64,000 nucleotides of DNA from assembly GCF_020921035.1 (NCBI RefSeq), contig NC_063151.1, forward strand, positions 8,122,001 through 8,186,000, in the 5' to 3' direction. Each line of letters starts with the position of its first letter. Position 1 is the stretch's first letter. The translations under genes were made by a program, and so were the position numbers. Under the pieces are notes generated by a model. It ran no database searches. It was not told the origin of the DNA and saw only the letters and a program-made list of their open reading frames with translations. Shown here piece after piece: positions 20,487 to 30,681 of this stretch. This stretch comes from Rhodamnia argentea. Lineage: Eukaryota; Streptophyta; Magnoliopsida; Myrtales; Myrtaceae.

Positions 20487-21765
20487 CTGAGACAGGCGCA
20501 CCCCATCAAAAAAGAATACAATACAAGTGATGTAAATAAGACATGGACAATAAGCATGCAGAATCTGCTCCTGATTCATGCAATGTATCGGTATAGATCA
20601 CAAGCCGAGCGACTCTGCGTGTATCAATCATATCATAGTTGATGATTCTACATACTTATCAGAGATTAAACTGGTAACCACGGAATTACGCGAAAACCGA
20701 TAATTTTCTCGTCCGAAATCCTTGAAAATGGCAAGCACGTGCGGTCCTTAATCCATATTATACTGCACATTACAAGAGCAATCGTTTCTAAGTTAAATGT
20801 ATGATGTACTGTTAATTAAGTTTCAGAGGGCCTTGCTCCGTTTTGTGCCTCCCTGCTTGTCTCTTATGTCTGGTTTTAGGGTTAAGTACAGATTTAGTCC
20901 AAGAAGAAACTTATTTGCCTGAGTCTGCTGGTTTGTGCCCTGACCTTGTTGGCTCGCACGGATGTGGGCCGCCAACCCCGTGATCAGGTCTATTTTGCGA
21001 TATCTCATTCCCTTTGCTAGGTTATTCCGATCATTTGTCTCTCTCTCTAGACTAAGTTTTTGTTTCTACCACCGTTTATTATAACATATCATTTGGCCCT
21101 TTCAAGCGGTGAGGCCTTCCGCCCGCGCGCCCTTGCCTTTGCCTTTTAGTTGGTGTTTTTTCCTTTTGTTTTTAAATTCACTTTTCAATTTTAACTTTAC
21201 TTTATCACGATTATGGTTAACAAAATAGGATTTAGGTCAAAACAATATCATTTTAGTTTTATATTTCATGTTTTAGTAAATGTGCCATCCACATAAGTGG
21301 GTGGTTTCGAGTTCCACAAACCGGGAATCGATCTTTTTGGTCCGATTCTCGATTTCTAGACGGAAACCGATCTATCCCGAAATCGATCACCTCTAATGAG
21401 AACTCTTCAACTTAAAATCCTTTACATTCACTCAAAAAAATTTCTGATATACTAGACCATAGGCAGCCTAAATCATAGAGTCCTCTATTAATGTGGACTC
21501 TGAAAGCTGATGATGTGCCTCATTTTGTATACATAGGCAAAACTCAAAGGCCGCGCGTCCAGTGCAGTCGGCTCAAGGAATCCGATCCGTTGGATCATAT
21601 GAACCTCACACACGATCTAACGAATGACATGCACTGCGCCTATATGCCCAGGTGCAGCTAACAACTCTCCCTGCCTAAGAAACCCCGGAGGACAAACGTC
21701 AGATGCATATCAAGCACAAACAAAATCAACGGTCAGATCACGTCATCATCGTCCCAATCTCTTTC
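20487..21765. other. Intergenic spacer, no gene seen
   Basis: Follows the proline-rich gene. A short frame at 20823-21008 (minus) has no features. Around 21300-21395 the sequence has the degenerate 'aaccgg/ccgattctcg' composition of a dispersed repeat. Confidence 0.55.
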
Positions 21766-21847
21766 AGCTGGCTTTTGTTCTTCAGCCTTCCCCGTGCAAA
21801 TCTGTGGGATAGGAACAAAGTCGCAGATAAGAGCCAGCCATCCCATG

Positions 21848-21855
21848 TATAAAAG
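21848..21855 (+). promoter_or_regulatory. TATA box, first duplicated gene
   Basis: TATAAAAG, 92 bp upstream of the start codon. The duplicate has TATAAAAT in the equivalent place. Confidence 0.6.
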
Positions 21856-21939
21856 CCTTCACAGTCGCTTTGTTAATCAATACACAGAATCGCAGACAAA
21901 AACAGAGAAGTGATCACCGAGCAAAGCTTGTGAGCAGCA

Positions 21940-22888
21940 ATGGGTTCTTTAATGGCGGGTTGGGACTCGCCGGTCCTTGATCCTAAGCATTGTAAGCCCG
22001 TCTTCCTCATTGCCACTGCCACTTTAGCCAGCAGGGTAAGGCCAAAAATTCTGAATCTTGAATCTTTTTGCAGTGGCTTACCAGAGGAACAGATCGTTCA
22101 CTCAAGGACAAATAGAAGCTTATTGGAGGTCGAGGAAGGAGAGAGCAGAGGAAGAGCTGCGTAAAGCCCCATCCGATGGTACTCGGGTAAAAATTTCTTC
22201 ACTTCATCGTTTTGATGTTCTACCGTTTTGTGTGTAGACACGGATGTGAGAATTGTCGAACTTGTGAATTGGTAGTAAAGAACGGTTCTTTCTGTGGTTG
22301 GTTTTGTTGCGACAGGAGATGGTGTTCGAAGAGTGTGAAAGAAAGCACAAGGGATCGGACTCGCTGCCGGCGGAGCTGGAAGCTGAGACGACCTGGGCGA
22401 GACTCTTCAATAACAGAGGCTGGTGAGTCGAGTATTGCATGATGCTCGGATCGCCGGGGCGTCCTGAGAACCCGGCTGTTCATAGTGATAGCGGCGGGTG
22501 TTATTTCATGCATTGACTTTTATACGGTGTGCATGTGATAGAGAAAATTTACGCATATTCGTTCGGATTAACTGCGTTAAGACCTGAACATGAATTCATC
22601 TGTCTTCTTTTTTAAAATATCAGTTTTTAGTACTCACTTTTCCTTTTATATTATTACATTTGAGGTCGTTAAGCTTGATAGAATTTGAACTACAGTCAAA
22701 TGATTGGCAGGTGGACCAGAAGCAGTTGGGCATTTCTGAATGAACCGCCGGTATTCGAAGGGAGCACCAACAGCTACCCCTCTCAATTCCACATTGCCAA
22801 CCTCCACACAAGTCAAAGGCTTGAATCACGGAACGAGAAAGCTAATCGGGGCTTGTTTGCACAGAATGAGTTTGCTTTGCAATCGTAG
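21940..22888 (+). CDS. Uncharacterised small plant protein, duplicate 1
   Basis: Four coding exons: 21940-21991, 22074-22186, 22316-22422 and 22711-22888, all GT-AG, giving 149 residues. The protein begins MGSLMAGWDSPVLDPKH, has a charged helical middle (RNRSFTQGQIEAYWRSRKER), then SLPAELEAETTWARLF, and a conserved end containing NRGWWTRSSWAFLNEPPVF. This belongs to a plant-specific family of small proteins starting MGSLMAGWDSP and ending (N)GWWT(R/K)SNWAFLNEPPV; I know no established function. Relative to its neighbour copy it carries two extra bases in the last exon (LHTSQRL versus LHKSNA), which shifts the frame past the duplicate's stop and adds about 22 residues unique to this copy. No signal peptide or membrane segment is visible. 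Confidence 0.85.
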
Positions 22889-24932
22889 TTTGTAACTCTG
22901 TAGGTATGTATATACATATGTATGTGATACACATAAGTTATGTGTATAATGTTGAGGAGGCGTTGTACAATGTTGAGGACTTTCAATGTATGAGAGAGTA
23001 AAAGGGTTTGGATAGAGTTCGGATCTGCCTCACGTGCTGTCGGAGTGTTAGGTTTAAACCGCTGACGAAACGCCAACTGCCAATAGGCGAGCGTGTCGTT
23101 ATAGTCCTACTACCAAGTGCTAGTGGAGAAGCCTACTATCGGCCATACACCTAAGTCCAACCCCGTTCTCTGCAAACTAACTGAGGCTTCCTACGACCTA
23201 GGATAGATCGGAGAGTCCAACCCATAACATTTGGCTTACAAATCAAGTCTTGAACTACTCAAATAACTCCCTTGGCGGTGACAAATTACGTTTCCTATAT
23301 GGGTGTTCTGTCCATATTATTTGTCTATTCAATAAACGGAATGACAGATAAATATGTCAATGACACTGAGGCTCACACGAAAAAAAAAAAAAAAAAGGAA
23401 GTTATGAGAATTGCTACTAAGGGTGAGCAAAAAGAATCGATCGAATTGAGAATCGGCGGGTTTGGTCCGATTCCTAGAAGCGTCAATCTGGTTCTCCGGT
23501 TTCATAAAAACGAAACCCGATAATTCTCTATTCGATTCTCGGTTCCAAGGGTGGAACCGACCACCCGGACCGGATCGACAAATTTTTTTTTAATTTTTTT
23601 TAATTTTTTAAACATCTTTGAAAAAATCATTTAAACTCTTAAACTATTATGGGAACTTCTACACATTTAAAATGTGAATATATGTTTCAAGCAAATGGGA
23701 CAGGTTCCACTAGACCGCCCGAGAACCGGAACTGGACCCATTAAGGCCCATCAGCCCAAAATGAACAATGATCGAGCACGGCCGAGCTTCTCCTTTCTTA
23801 CGTATGGCCTGCTTTAAGCCCATCCAAGCCGAATAATATAATAAAAGGTCACTTGATTAACTTTGAAGTATATTTTGATAAAAAAAAACTTTGAAATGGG
23901 CTTTTTGGTCCGGCCCATCGCATTGATCGGGTCCAGTTACTCCTCGAGAACCCGCCCGAACCTCCTTCGAGGTCAAGATCGACCATCATTTCAGTAATTG
24001 ATAACGAAAAATGTGTCGTTTTGGAAGGAACCAAATAAAGTCTCAATTATGAACAAATCAAGATGGATTTGAGAAGTCGACAGTATAACAGTATAATGGT
24101 GCAATCTCAATCGCAAGTGTTATGAATGGAAAAAAATACTTAGAAACCATTACGGGACCTATTGCCGATGTAATGCCTAGCATTCTACTGTTATCTTGTC
24201 ATACCGGCATGTTAGCAGGACCCTCCTACAAATTTCTGAGGATCACAAAATAATTTTTGGATGGTCGATCGATTTGATGAGCCAAGATAGAACGCATTTG
24301 ATGGTATCAAATCGTTGTGTTTGGCCACGCATGCGATGTCGATTGCCGGGGAATGATTCTAACATTACGATCGGATTATAACTTTTCCTAAATATAGAAA
24401 CTTTAGGATTAATAAACTAAACCTTTCCCCTAAAAAAAGGAAAAAAAATAAGAAATGTCGTATCTTATACTTGTATTTTTTTCTACAAAACCAAGTTACT
24501 TCGAAGCATGTGTGAAGATAGAGCAAAAAAAAAAAAAAACTCCATTTGAATGTTTCAAAGTAAATTAATAATACCTAACTATATCAATATTTAAACATTT
24601 GAGTAAAAGTAAGTCGAATAGGATGTACGAAGAGGCTCAATTTTATTACCTCATCTTAGAACTCTCTTTGTGAAGATCGGGGCTTCACATTTCGTTTCCC
24701 CAACTATTGTGGAAGTCGTGGCCACAATCAATATCAAATTACTAGGGTGGCTTACGAAAACGCCCAAATCAAAAGGGTAAATATAGCGTCAATAGAGCAG
24801 AGGCTCCTCATAAACGAGCAAGCATGGTCCAAGAGATTAATCTAAGGGAAAGAATATTGTAATTCTAGCATAATATTGTCATATTCAAACAACAACAACT
24901 TAACCACTCGGTCAAATTTTTTCCACATCAAC

Positions 24933-24935
<3 letters not shown>
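22889..24935. other. Spacer distal to duplicate 1
   Basis: Contains the SINE-like remnant, an A17 run at about 23380-23397 and an AACCGG-rich repeat block at 23426-23735 that is absent from the other arm. No gene is seen; the short frame at 24196-24381 has a non-coding counterpart in the right arm. Confidence 0.55.
23090..23262 (-). mobile_element. SINE-like remnant, left arm copy
   Basis: Degenerate counterpart of the sequence at 27245-27412. On the minus strand it keeps TTGAG...CTTG(A/G)(T/T)TTG(T/C)AAGCCAAA and a decayed B box (GGGTTGGACTC). It lies at the matching place in the duplicated segment. Confidence 0.45.

Positions 24936-24977
<42 letters not shown>
24936..24977. repeat. (CT)n microsatellite
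   Basis: About 21 uninterrupted CT dinucleotides. Confidence 0.95.
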
Positions 24978-24980
<3 letters not shown>

Positions 24981-25135
24981 CGACAATGCTGCTTCTCTCT
25001 TTGAGGTATAATTTCTCATGCCAACATACACACCCCATAATCATGGGCCTCACCAACACTTTGTTGGGCCTCCGGTAGGCCCATATTCGATAGTCATCTT
25101 TGCCCTCTCCTACATGTCCAGTGCTGTCCTCCCCC

Positions 25136-25165
25136 GGGATGGGATGGGATGGGATGGGATGGGAT
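25136..25165. repeat. (GGGAT)6 pentamer microsatellite
   Basis: Six perfect GGGAT units, followed by a further GG. Confidence 0.95.
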
Positions 25166-25795
25166 GGCTGCTTCGACCCATCCAAACAGAGGTATATAGT
25201 AATAATCACAATAATAATAACAATAATACAATTTAATTATTTGGAAAATGACTCTGTATTGTTTATTTAATTTTCTTTTTTTTCCCAGGACGGCCTACTA
25301 TGGGCAATCCGAATGTTACAAATCGATGTTTGGCACGTTGAGGAGGTTTCCCTGGTCTTGCAACCTTAACTAGCGAGGATGCGTTGCCCTTCTAGACGAT
25401 GGATATGGTTGATCGAAGCTAACGTCATTCCAAACAACATCGTCGAAAATATTAGATATGAAGATAATCAATTTATAATCGAATTAATATGCAAAATGAA
25501 GCACATTAATTGTAAATTTATTGAAAATACGTGACGGTGAAACTTTCTCTCTCTTTTTTTAGTGTAATCTCGACCGTAAGCTGAGTTTCCTACTAATATG
25601 TGCATTTACTTAGATGAATCGCTAATGAAGATGTCTTAATAAAACATGGCATCGTGGATAGACAATTTATCTATGATTTTTGCTTGAACATCAAGCTGAT
25701 TGGGAATCCATGACATATGCCAACCTCGAGAAAAATCATGGGCGCCACAAATGGGATGGAAAGATTTCTTCTTCTTTTTGTTTTTTTTTTACTTG
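25166..25795. other. Spacer between the duplication arms
   Basis: AT-rich sequence with an (ATA)n-like tract near 25203-25230. No gene is seen. Confidence 0.55.
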
Positions 25796-25968
25796 GTGGC
25801 CTTGTTCTTTCAGCCTTCTCGGGCAAATCTGTGGGCTGACATGCAGCTCCGACATTCGTGTGCTAAAGAGTTAAAGTGGGGATCAAACAGAAAGAGCTTT
25901 ATTTAATCATAAATTCTATTCTTTGGATAAGAACAGAGTTGCCGATAAGAACTTATCATCCTCCCTCG

Positions 25969-25976
25969 TATAAAAT
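25969..25976 (+). promoter_or_regulatory. TATA box, second duplicated gene
   Basis: TATAAAAT, about 109 bp upstream of the start codon. Confidence 0.55.
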
Positions 25977-26077
25977 AAAAAAAAAAACAACCCTTTCCAG
26001 CCGCTTTTGTGAAGCGATCGAAGAATCGCAGACGAGACCCAAAAGGGTGACCGCTGAGCAAAGCTTTGCGAGCAACG

Positions 26078-26969
26078 ATGGGTTCTTTAATGGCGGGTTG
26101 GGACTCGCCGGTCCTTGATCCTAAGCACGGTAAGCCATCTTCCCTCGTTGCTGCGATCGCTTTAGCCAGTAGGGTAAGGCTAAAAAATTTGAACCTTGGG
26201 TGTTTTGCAGTGGCTTACCAGAGGAACAGATCGTTCACTAAAGAGGAAGTAGAAGCTTATCGGAGGTCGAAGGAGGAGAAAGCAGGGGAAGAGCTGCGTA
26301 AAGCCCCATCCTTCGGCGCTCGGGTAAAAAATACTTGTTCCATTTCTTCCTTTCGATTTCTACCGTTTCGTGTGCAGATATGATCATATATGTATGTGCG
26401 AATCGTCGAACTTATGAATTGGTGGTTGGTTCTTTGGCGAATGGTTTTGCTGCGACAGGAGACGGTGTTCGAAGAGCGCGCAAGAAAGCACGAGAGATCG
26501 AACTCGCTGCCGGCGGAGCTGGAAGCCGACACGGCCTGGGCGAGGCTCATCAGCAACAAAGGCTGGTGAGTTTAAGTACTACATGATTTAGGAACAAAAA
26601 AGAAGTTACTACTAAATACTCCGAGACTGATCGAGTGATTAACCCTCTAATTTGAATGACGGAGATGTCTTGCTTGAACTATTGTGATTGCCGTCGAGAC
26701 AAGACAATTTACCCACACCCATTCAGGTTAATTGCGTTAAGATCCGAATGTTAATTTACTTTGCTTTTTTCGATCATTTTCAAGTATTCGATTTTTTTCG
26801 TTAATTTGGGGCTATTAAAGCTGGATAGAATTTTGGTTATAATCAAATACTTGACAGGTGGACCAGGAGCAATTGGGCATTCCTGAATGAACCGCCGGTA
26901 TTTGAAGGGAGCACCAACAGCTACTCCTCTCAGTTCCACGTTGCCAATCTCCACAAGTCGAACGCTTGA
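26078..26969 (+). CDS. Uncharacterised small plant protein, duplicate 2
   Basis: Four coding exons: 26078-26129, 26211-26323, 26459-26565 and 26858-26969. The first three have exactly the lengths of the neighbour copy (52, 113, 107 nt). The protein has 127 residues: the same MGSLMAGWDSPVLDPKH start, RNRSFTKEEVEAYRRSKEEK helix, SLPAELEADTAWARL and NKGWWTRSNWAFLNEPPVF end, finishing LHKSNA. This C-terminus fits the family's usual end as I recall it, so this copy looks ancestral in form and the neighbour extended. Intact splice sites and frame suggest both are functional. Function unknown. Confidence 0.85.
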
Positions 26970-27244
26970 ATCACACGACGAGAAAGTAAATATGGGCTTT
27001 GCTTGCACCGAAATGGTTGCTTTGCAATCGTAGTTTGTAACACTATGGGTATGTAAATATTTACGTATTCGATACGTGCAATCTCGGAGTGATGTGTATA
27101 GCGTCTCGAAGGCGGTGTAAAATGTTGACGACTTTGAATGTGATCTTGTATGAGCTCTTGTTCTCTGCTAGTGGTAAAGAAGTGAAGACTCTTCGGCTAT
27201 AATTGGCAATGGCTTGTTGGAATATTAAGTTTAAGCCGCTAATG

Positions 27245-27412
27245 ATATAAAATATTTCCATTGGGAGAGTGTATCTAATGCCACCAGGTGCGACTGGGGA
27301 AGCCAAAGACCTGCCTTCGCAAACTAATCAAGGTTTCCTAAGATCGATGGCAAATCTGAGAATCGAACCGATGACCTTTGCTTGCAAACCAAGTCTCTAG
27401 TTGACTCAACCA
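27245..27412 (-). mobile_element. tRNA-derived SINE-like sequence, right arm copy
   Basis: On the minus strand, TGGTTGAGTCAACTAG (27412-27397) resembles a tRNA head with A box and GGTTCGATTCTC (27369-27358) is a good B box, followed by a non-tRNA body that reads back to about 27245. The spacing is right for a tRNA-related SINE. The left arm carries a decayed partner. Confidence 0.5.
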
Positions 27413-28559
27413 AATACCTAGATGAATGGGTACCTAATTGCTACCTCCTTGACTAACGGATTGATTTTCATCATCCACTGCTAATTAAAGGCGTCACGGC
27501 ATTATCTTGTCGGCATTGCGCTGGGCCCACTTAGGCCCGCTATCCCGAAATGAGCGATGAGCGGGCTCGGCCGAGGTTCTCCTTTCTTGGATCCGGCCCG
27601 ATTTAAGCCCGCCAAGTCCTGGCCCATCGCATTGATCGGATCCAGTTGCTAATAAGAGGACAGCGTAGACGTCAATCCTAATTCTTTTCCATGTAGAAGT
27701 GGAATCACGAGCTCCAACCGTAAATTTGGGGTTTAGAGATAAGTATAGATGATAGTAAAGAATATCTTGCTATGCATATAACGTTTTTTTTTAACAGAAT
27801 AAAAAAGTTTGATCTATGAACGACCTATCGATTGTCATTCGCACGAGATAGATTACGTACCCGGAGACTTCGTAAATCTCCGGAAATTAGAGATGAATTG
27901 GTGGCCCGTTGGGTCACAAAAGAAATAGTTTTGATCGATTAATGAAAATCTTTAAAGTGTTTGTGAAATGGGATATCTTAATTAGGCGTATGATAAAATA
28001 CAATTGTATAGATTAGTTTTCCACCGATGGATCGATCCCGTGATCAACGTTGAAATCAAACATTTAGCATGCAATATGATCATTGGTTGGTCCAAAGCCC
28101 ATTTTTTGGGATCAACACTACAACGCAATTGATGGTGCGTTTCATCAAATCATTGTGTTCGGCCACGCCGGCGTGCTGATTGCTTTGGGAATGATTCTAA
28201 CACTAGGCTTATTTATCTTCCCACCCCCAAAAAAAAAAAAACAAACAAAACAGAACATTGTGTCCTGTAATTAGGCTTTCTACGCAAAATCAAGTTACAT
28301 CTAAACGCGTGTAAAGCTTGTACATTAAAGTTCGAAAAAGAAAAATGGACGGCGCCATGTCTGTCCATAATCAAAGGACTAAGCATTTGAATTGGATGTG
28401 TGGAAAGGGTTCGAATTTCCTGTCCCGTCTTTGAACCCCTCGCGAAGATCACGGGTTCTCGTTTCGCCTTTCCCTCATGTTTCGGAAATGGTGACCACAA
28501 TCCATATCAGATTTACTCAGGTGACCGACGCGAAAATGTGCCGAGTCAGAAGAATGAAC

Positions 28560-28714
28560 TCGGCAGTGATGAGACAACGGCTCTGCATAAGAGGAGCAGG
28601 AACGTAGCTCCTGATGTTAATCAGCCCTTTGGGGCCCAGTGATGGAACGACGGCTCTACATAAGTGGGGCGACAACGTAGCTCCTAATGTTAGTCAGCCC
28701 TTTGGGGCTCCAAA
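28560..28714. repeat. 73-bp tandem duplication
   Basis: Two adjacent copies with period 73 share acggctct(g/a)cataag, cgtagctcct(g/a)atgtta and cagccctttggggc. The first copy belongs to the end of the duplicated arm, so this duplication is younger than the arm. Confidence 0.8.
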
Positions 28715-28731
28715 GCTTCTTGGTCAAATGC

Positions 28732-29204
28732 AAATTGTTGTTTGGCAAAATTTTTGGAGAGTCGTAGGGAGATGAAATGCATCTCCAAAGGCATTTAACC
28801 CACGAGAATTCCCGTGGGAACTTTGGAATCCTCCAATTTCGAAACGCAAATACAATTTTCCTTCCAATTTTACCCTCACTCAACTTTGATAATTCATAAA
28901 ATGTCCTTACCTAATGCGATGTTGCCAGTAAGTGTTTGGACAGCCGACAAGGCCAAATGTGGCTGCCTGCAAGCCAAATCTAGTGCCGGATTCTCACATG
29001 AGGTTCGGCGCCTAGGGCACCATCGCTTGCGTTTGTTTGACCCGAGCCAAGTCATCCGGGGTTGGGCGGCCTCATGCAAGGTCGCCGGCGACTAGATTCA
29101 GCCTCCCGTAAGTCGCCGAGTCCTTATCGATTTTGAGTCCTTTTTTTTTTTTTTTTCAAAGCGAAAATTCTTTCCAAAATGCGATTTCGCTAAACACCAT
29201 TTAA
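28732..29204. mobile_element. MITE-like element with GC-rich core
   Basis: Left end ATTGTTGTTTGGCAAAATTT and the reverse complement of the right end AAATGGTGTTTAGCGAAATC are similar inverted termini. The core (28940-29120) is GC-rich, with GGTCGCCGGCGAC-type sequence and a T16 run. No coding capacity; superfamily unsettled. Confidence 0.4.
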
Positions 29205-30561
29205 GCCAAAGTCTAATTTTTTCCCAATGGACTTTACAGTTATAATTTACCGAAACGTTATTTGCATTTTAAAAAACTCCTTTGATTCGAAGGCCTTTGT
29301 ATTTTGTCAAAGGTATTTTTCCCAAATGGTGTGATGTCGGACTTTGAACGCATGACTTGTCGCATTCGAATCAAACGCTTTAACACTCAATCTGATCCTC
29401 TTAACAACCGTCAGACTTTCTCTGTCTCTCTCTCTCTGTCTCTCCTTGAGTTTTAACTTTCCTAACATGCCCGCGAAACCGTCGTGATTCAGGGCCACCT
29501 GTCCGAGCAATCTTCTAGACCCACAAAGCAAAAGCATGCCCTCGGTCCCACCCACCAACCGCCCTAAAGGGCGACTCCTTACCAACCCCCGCCAAATTGA
29601 GCCCCCACCATTGCTCCCAATCCAAGCTTTTCCCTCCTTAGTCTCAATCACTCCCTTTCTTCAATTTCCTAATCTTTACCCCTCACCGTTCGCCAATGCT
29701 CCCCACCCAATCCGCGTCGGCGGTCCTTCACCGGGGTATCAAAAACGAAGTAAATACCAAAAGGATTGAGGGGATGGGTGACCTAATTAGAAGGAAGACT
29801 GTTTGGCATTTGCGGTTTGTTCAATACGCTCTCGCCAACCTCTTTCTCTATCACCAATCACATCAACGATTTTGGGGTCCCAATTAAGAAGACAAATTGG
29901 TACATCCTTTTGCGGCTGGACACTAGGGAATGTATTAAAAATCATCTTCGGGCAAAAAGCTTACGTCGGGAAAAAGAACTTCGTGTGAATTTTCGTATGG
30001 CGCGCGTGTATTTAAATTATGCCAAGTAATGATAGTCGGGGGAGGAGTGAGCGTCTTTGGTTCTAGGGGCAATCAATTCACATGATCCCCGACGACGTCG
30101 AGGAGAAGTCGTCGAACGGTCTCAAAAGACTATGCGGTCCACCTACTTAATCAATTTATTATAACAGAAAGTACGGATGCTCAGCTCAAAAATAGTAGAG
30201 TCTAGATAAAAAATTCAGATCATATTAAAATCGATTCTCCATGATTTTTTGAATCGGGAGTCGATACCAGGTCGTTCCATGATTGACCCGAGAACCGGAC
30301 CAAGCATTAAGTAGTATAGAGATTAATTTGGGAGTGTGAAAATTCGGATAATGGTCATGGCATTGATATCTTTCCTAGGCCTTTCCAAGGTTCAAAACCA
30401 TCTTCAAGGACCAGCCCCGAATTGGTCGGGTAAGATCGGTTTGGCCTTTTGCATGTATACCGAAGAGCGAGACACTTTCATAATTGGATGACGACGACGA
30501 TACGACGATCTCCCCAGGAAGGGCATCTTGGTAAATTCCGTTTCCCTCCCTGCTTCGTTCC
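29205..30561. other. Intergenic spacer, no gene seen
   Basis: Contains short frames on both strands at 29307-30029 with low-complexity content only. At 30180-30310 there is another copy of the dispersed AACCGG-rich repeat. The right end is the PCBER promoter with a TATA-like CATAAATAG at 30561-30569. Confidence 0.5.
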
Positions 30562-30681
30562 ATAAATAGAACTCCGACGTTTTCCCAACACTCCACCTTC
30601 CAACACTCTCCTCGTCACTAGCCATTTCCTTCTTGTTCCAACTGCTTTCGTCTTCTTGTGCAAGGGAATCCATCGACAACA

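Larger units (their letters stand above)
21766..24840. repeat. Left arm of a diverged segmental tandem duplication
   Basis: Similarity to the right arm (about 25796-28615) starts near the shared ttcagccttc...gcaaatctgtggg, covers promoter, the four-exon gene, a SINE-like sequence and distal non-coding DNA, and ends near the shared block gtggccacaatcaatatcaaa / gtgaccacaatccatatcag. This arm has extra DNA at about 23290-23735 that the other arm lacks. Confidence 0.8.
25796..28615. repeat. Right arm of the segmental tandem duplication
   Basis: Matches 21766-24840 in order and orientation: promoter, four-exon gene, SINE-like sequence, a GGCCC/CGGCCGAG block (27525-27650), and the distal block aaatcattgtgttcggccacg (counterpart aaatcgttgtgtttggccacg near 24307). 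Confidence 0.8.

Noticed and set aside
24196-24381. Short plus-strand frame after duplicate 1
   Set aside because: The matching sequence in the right arm is not open in the same frame, so it is duplicated non-coding DNA.
29307-30029. Several short frames on both strands before PCBER
   Set aside because: Low-complexity Pro/Arg/Ser content and no conserved features.
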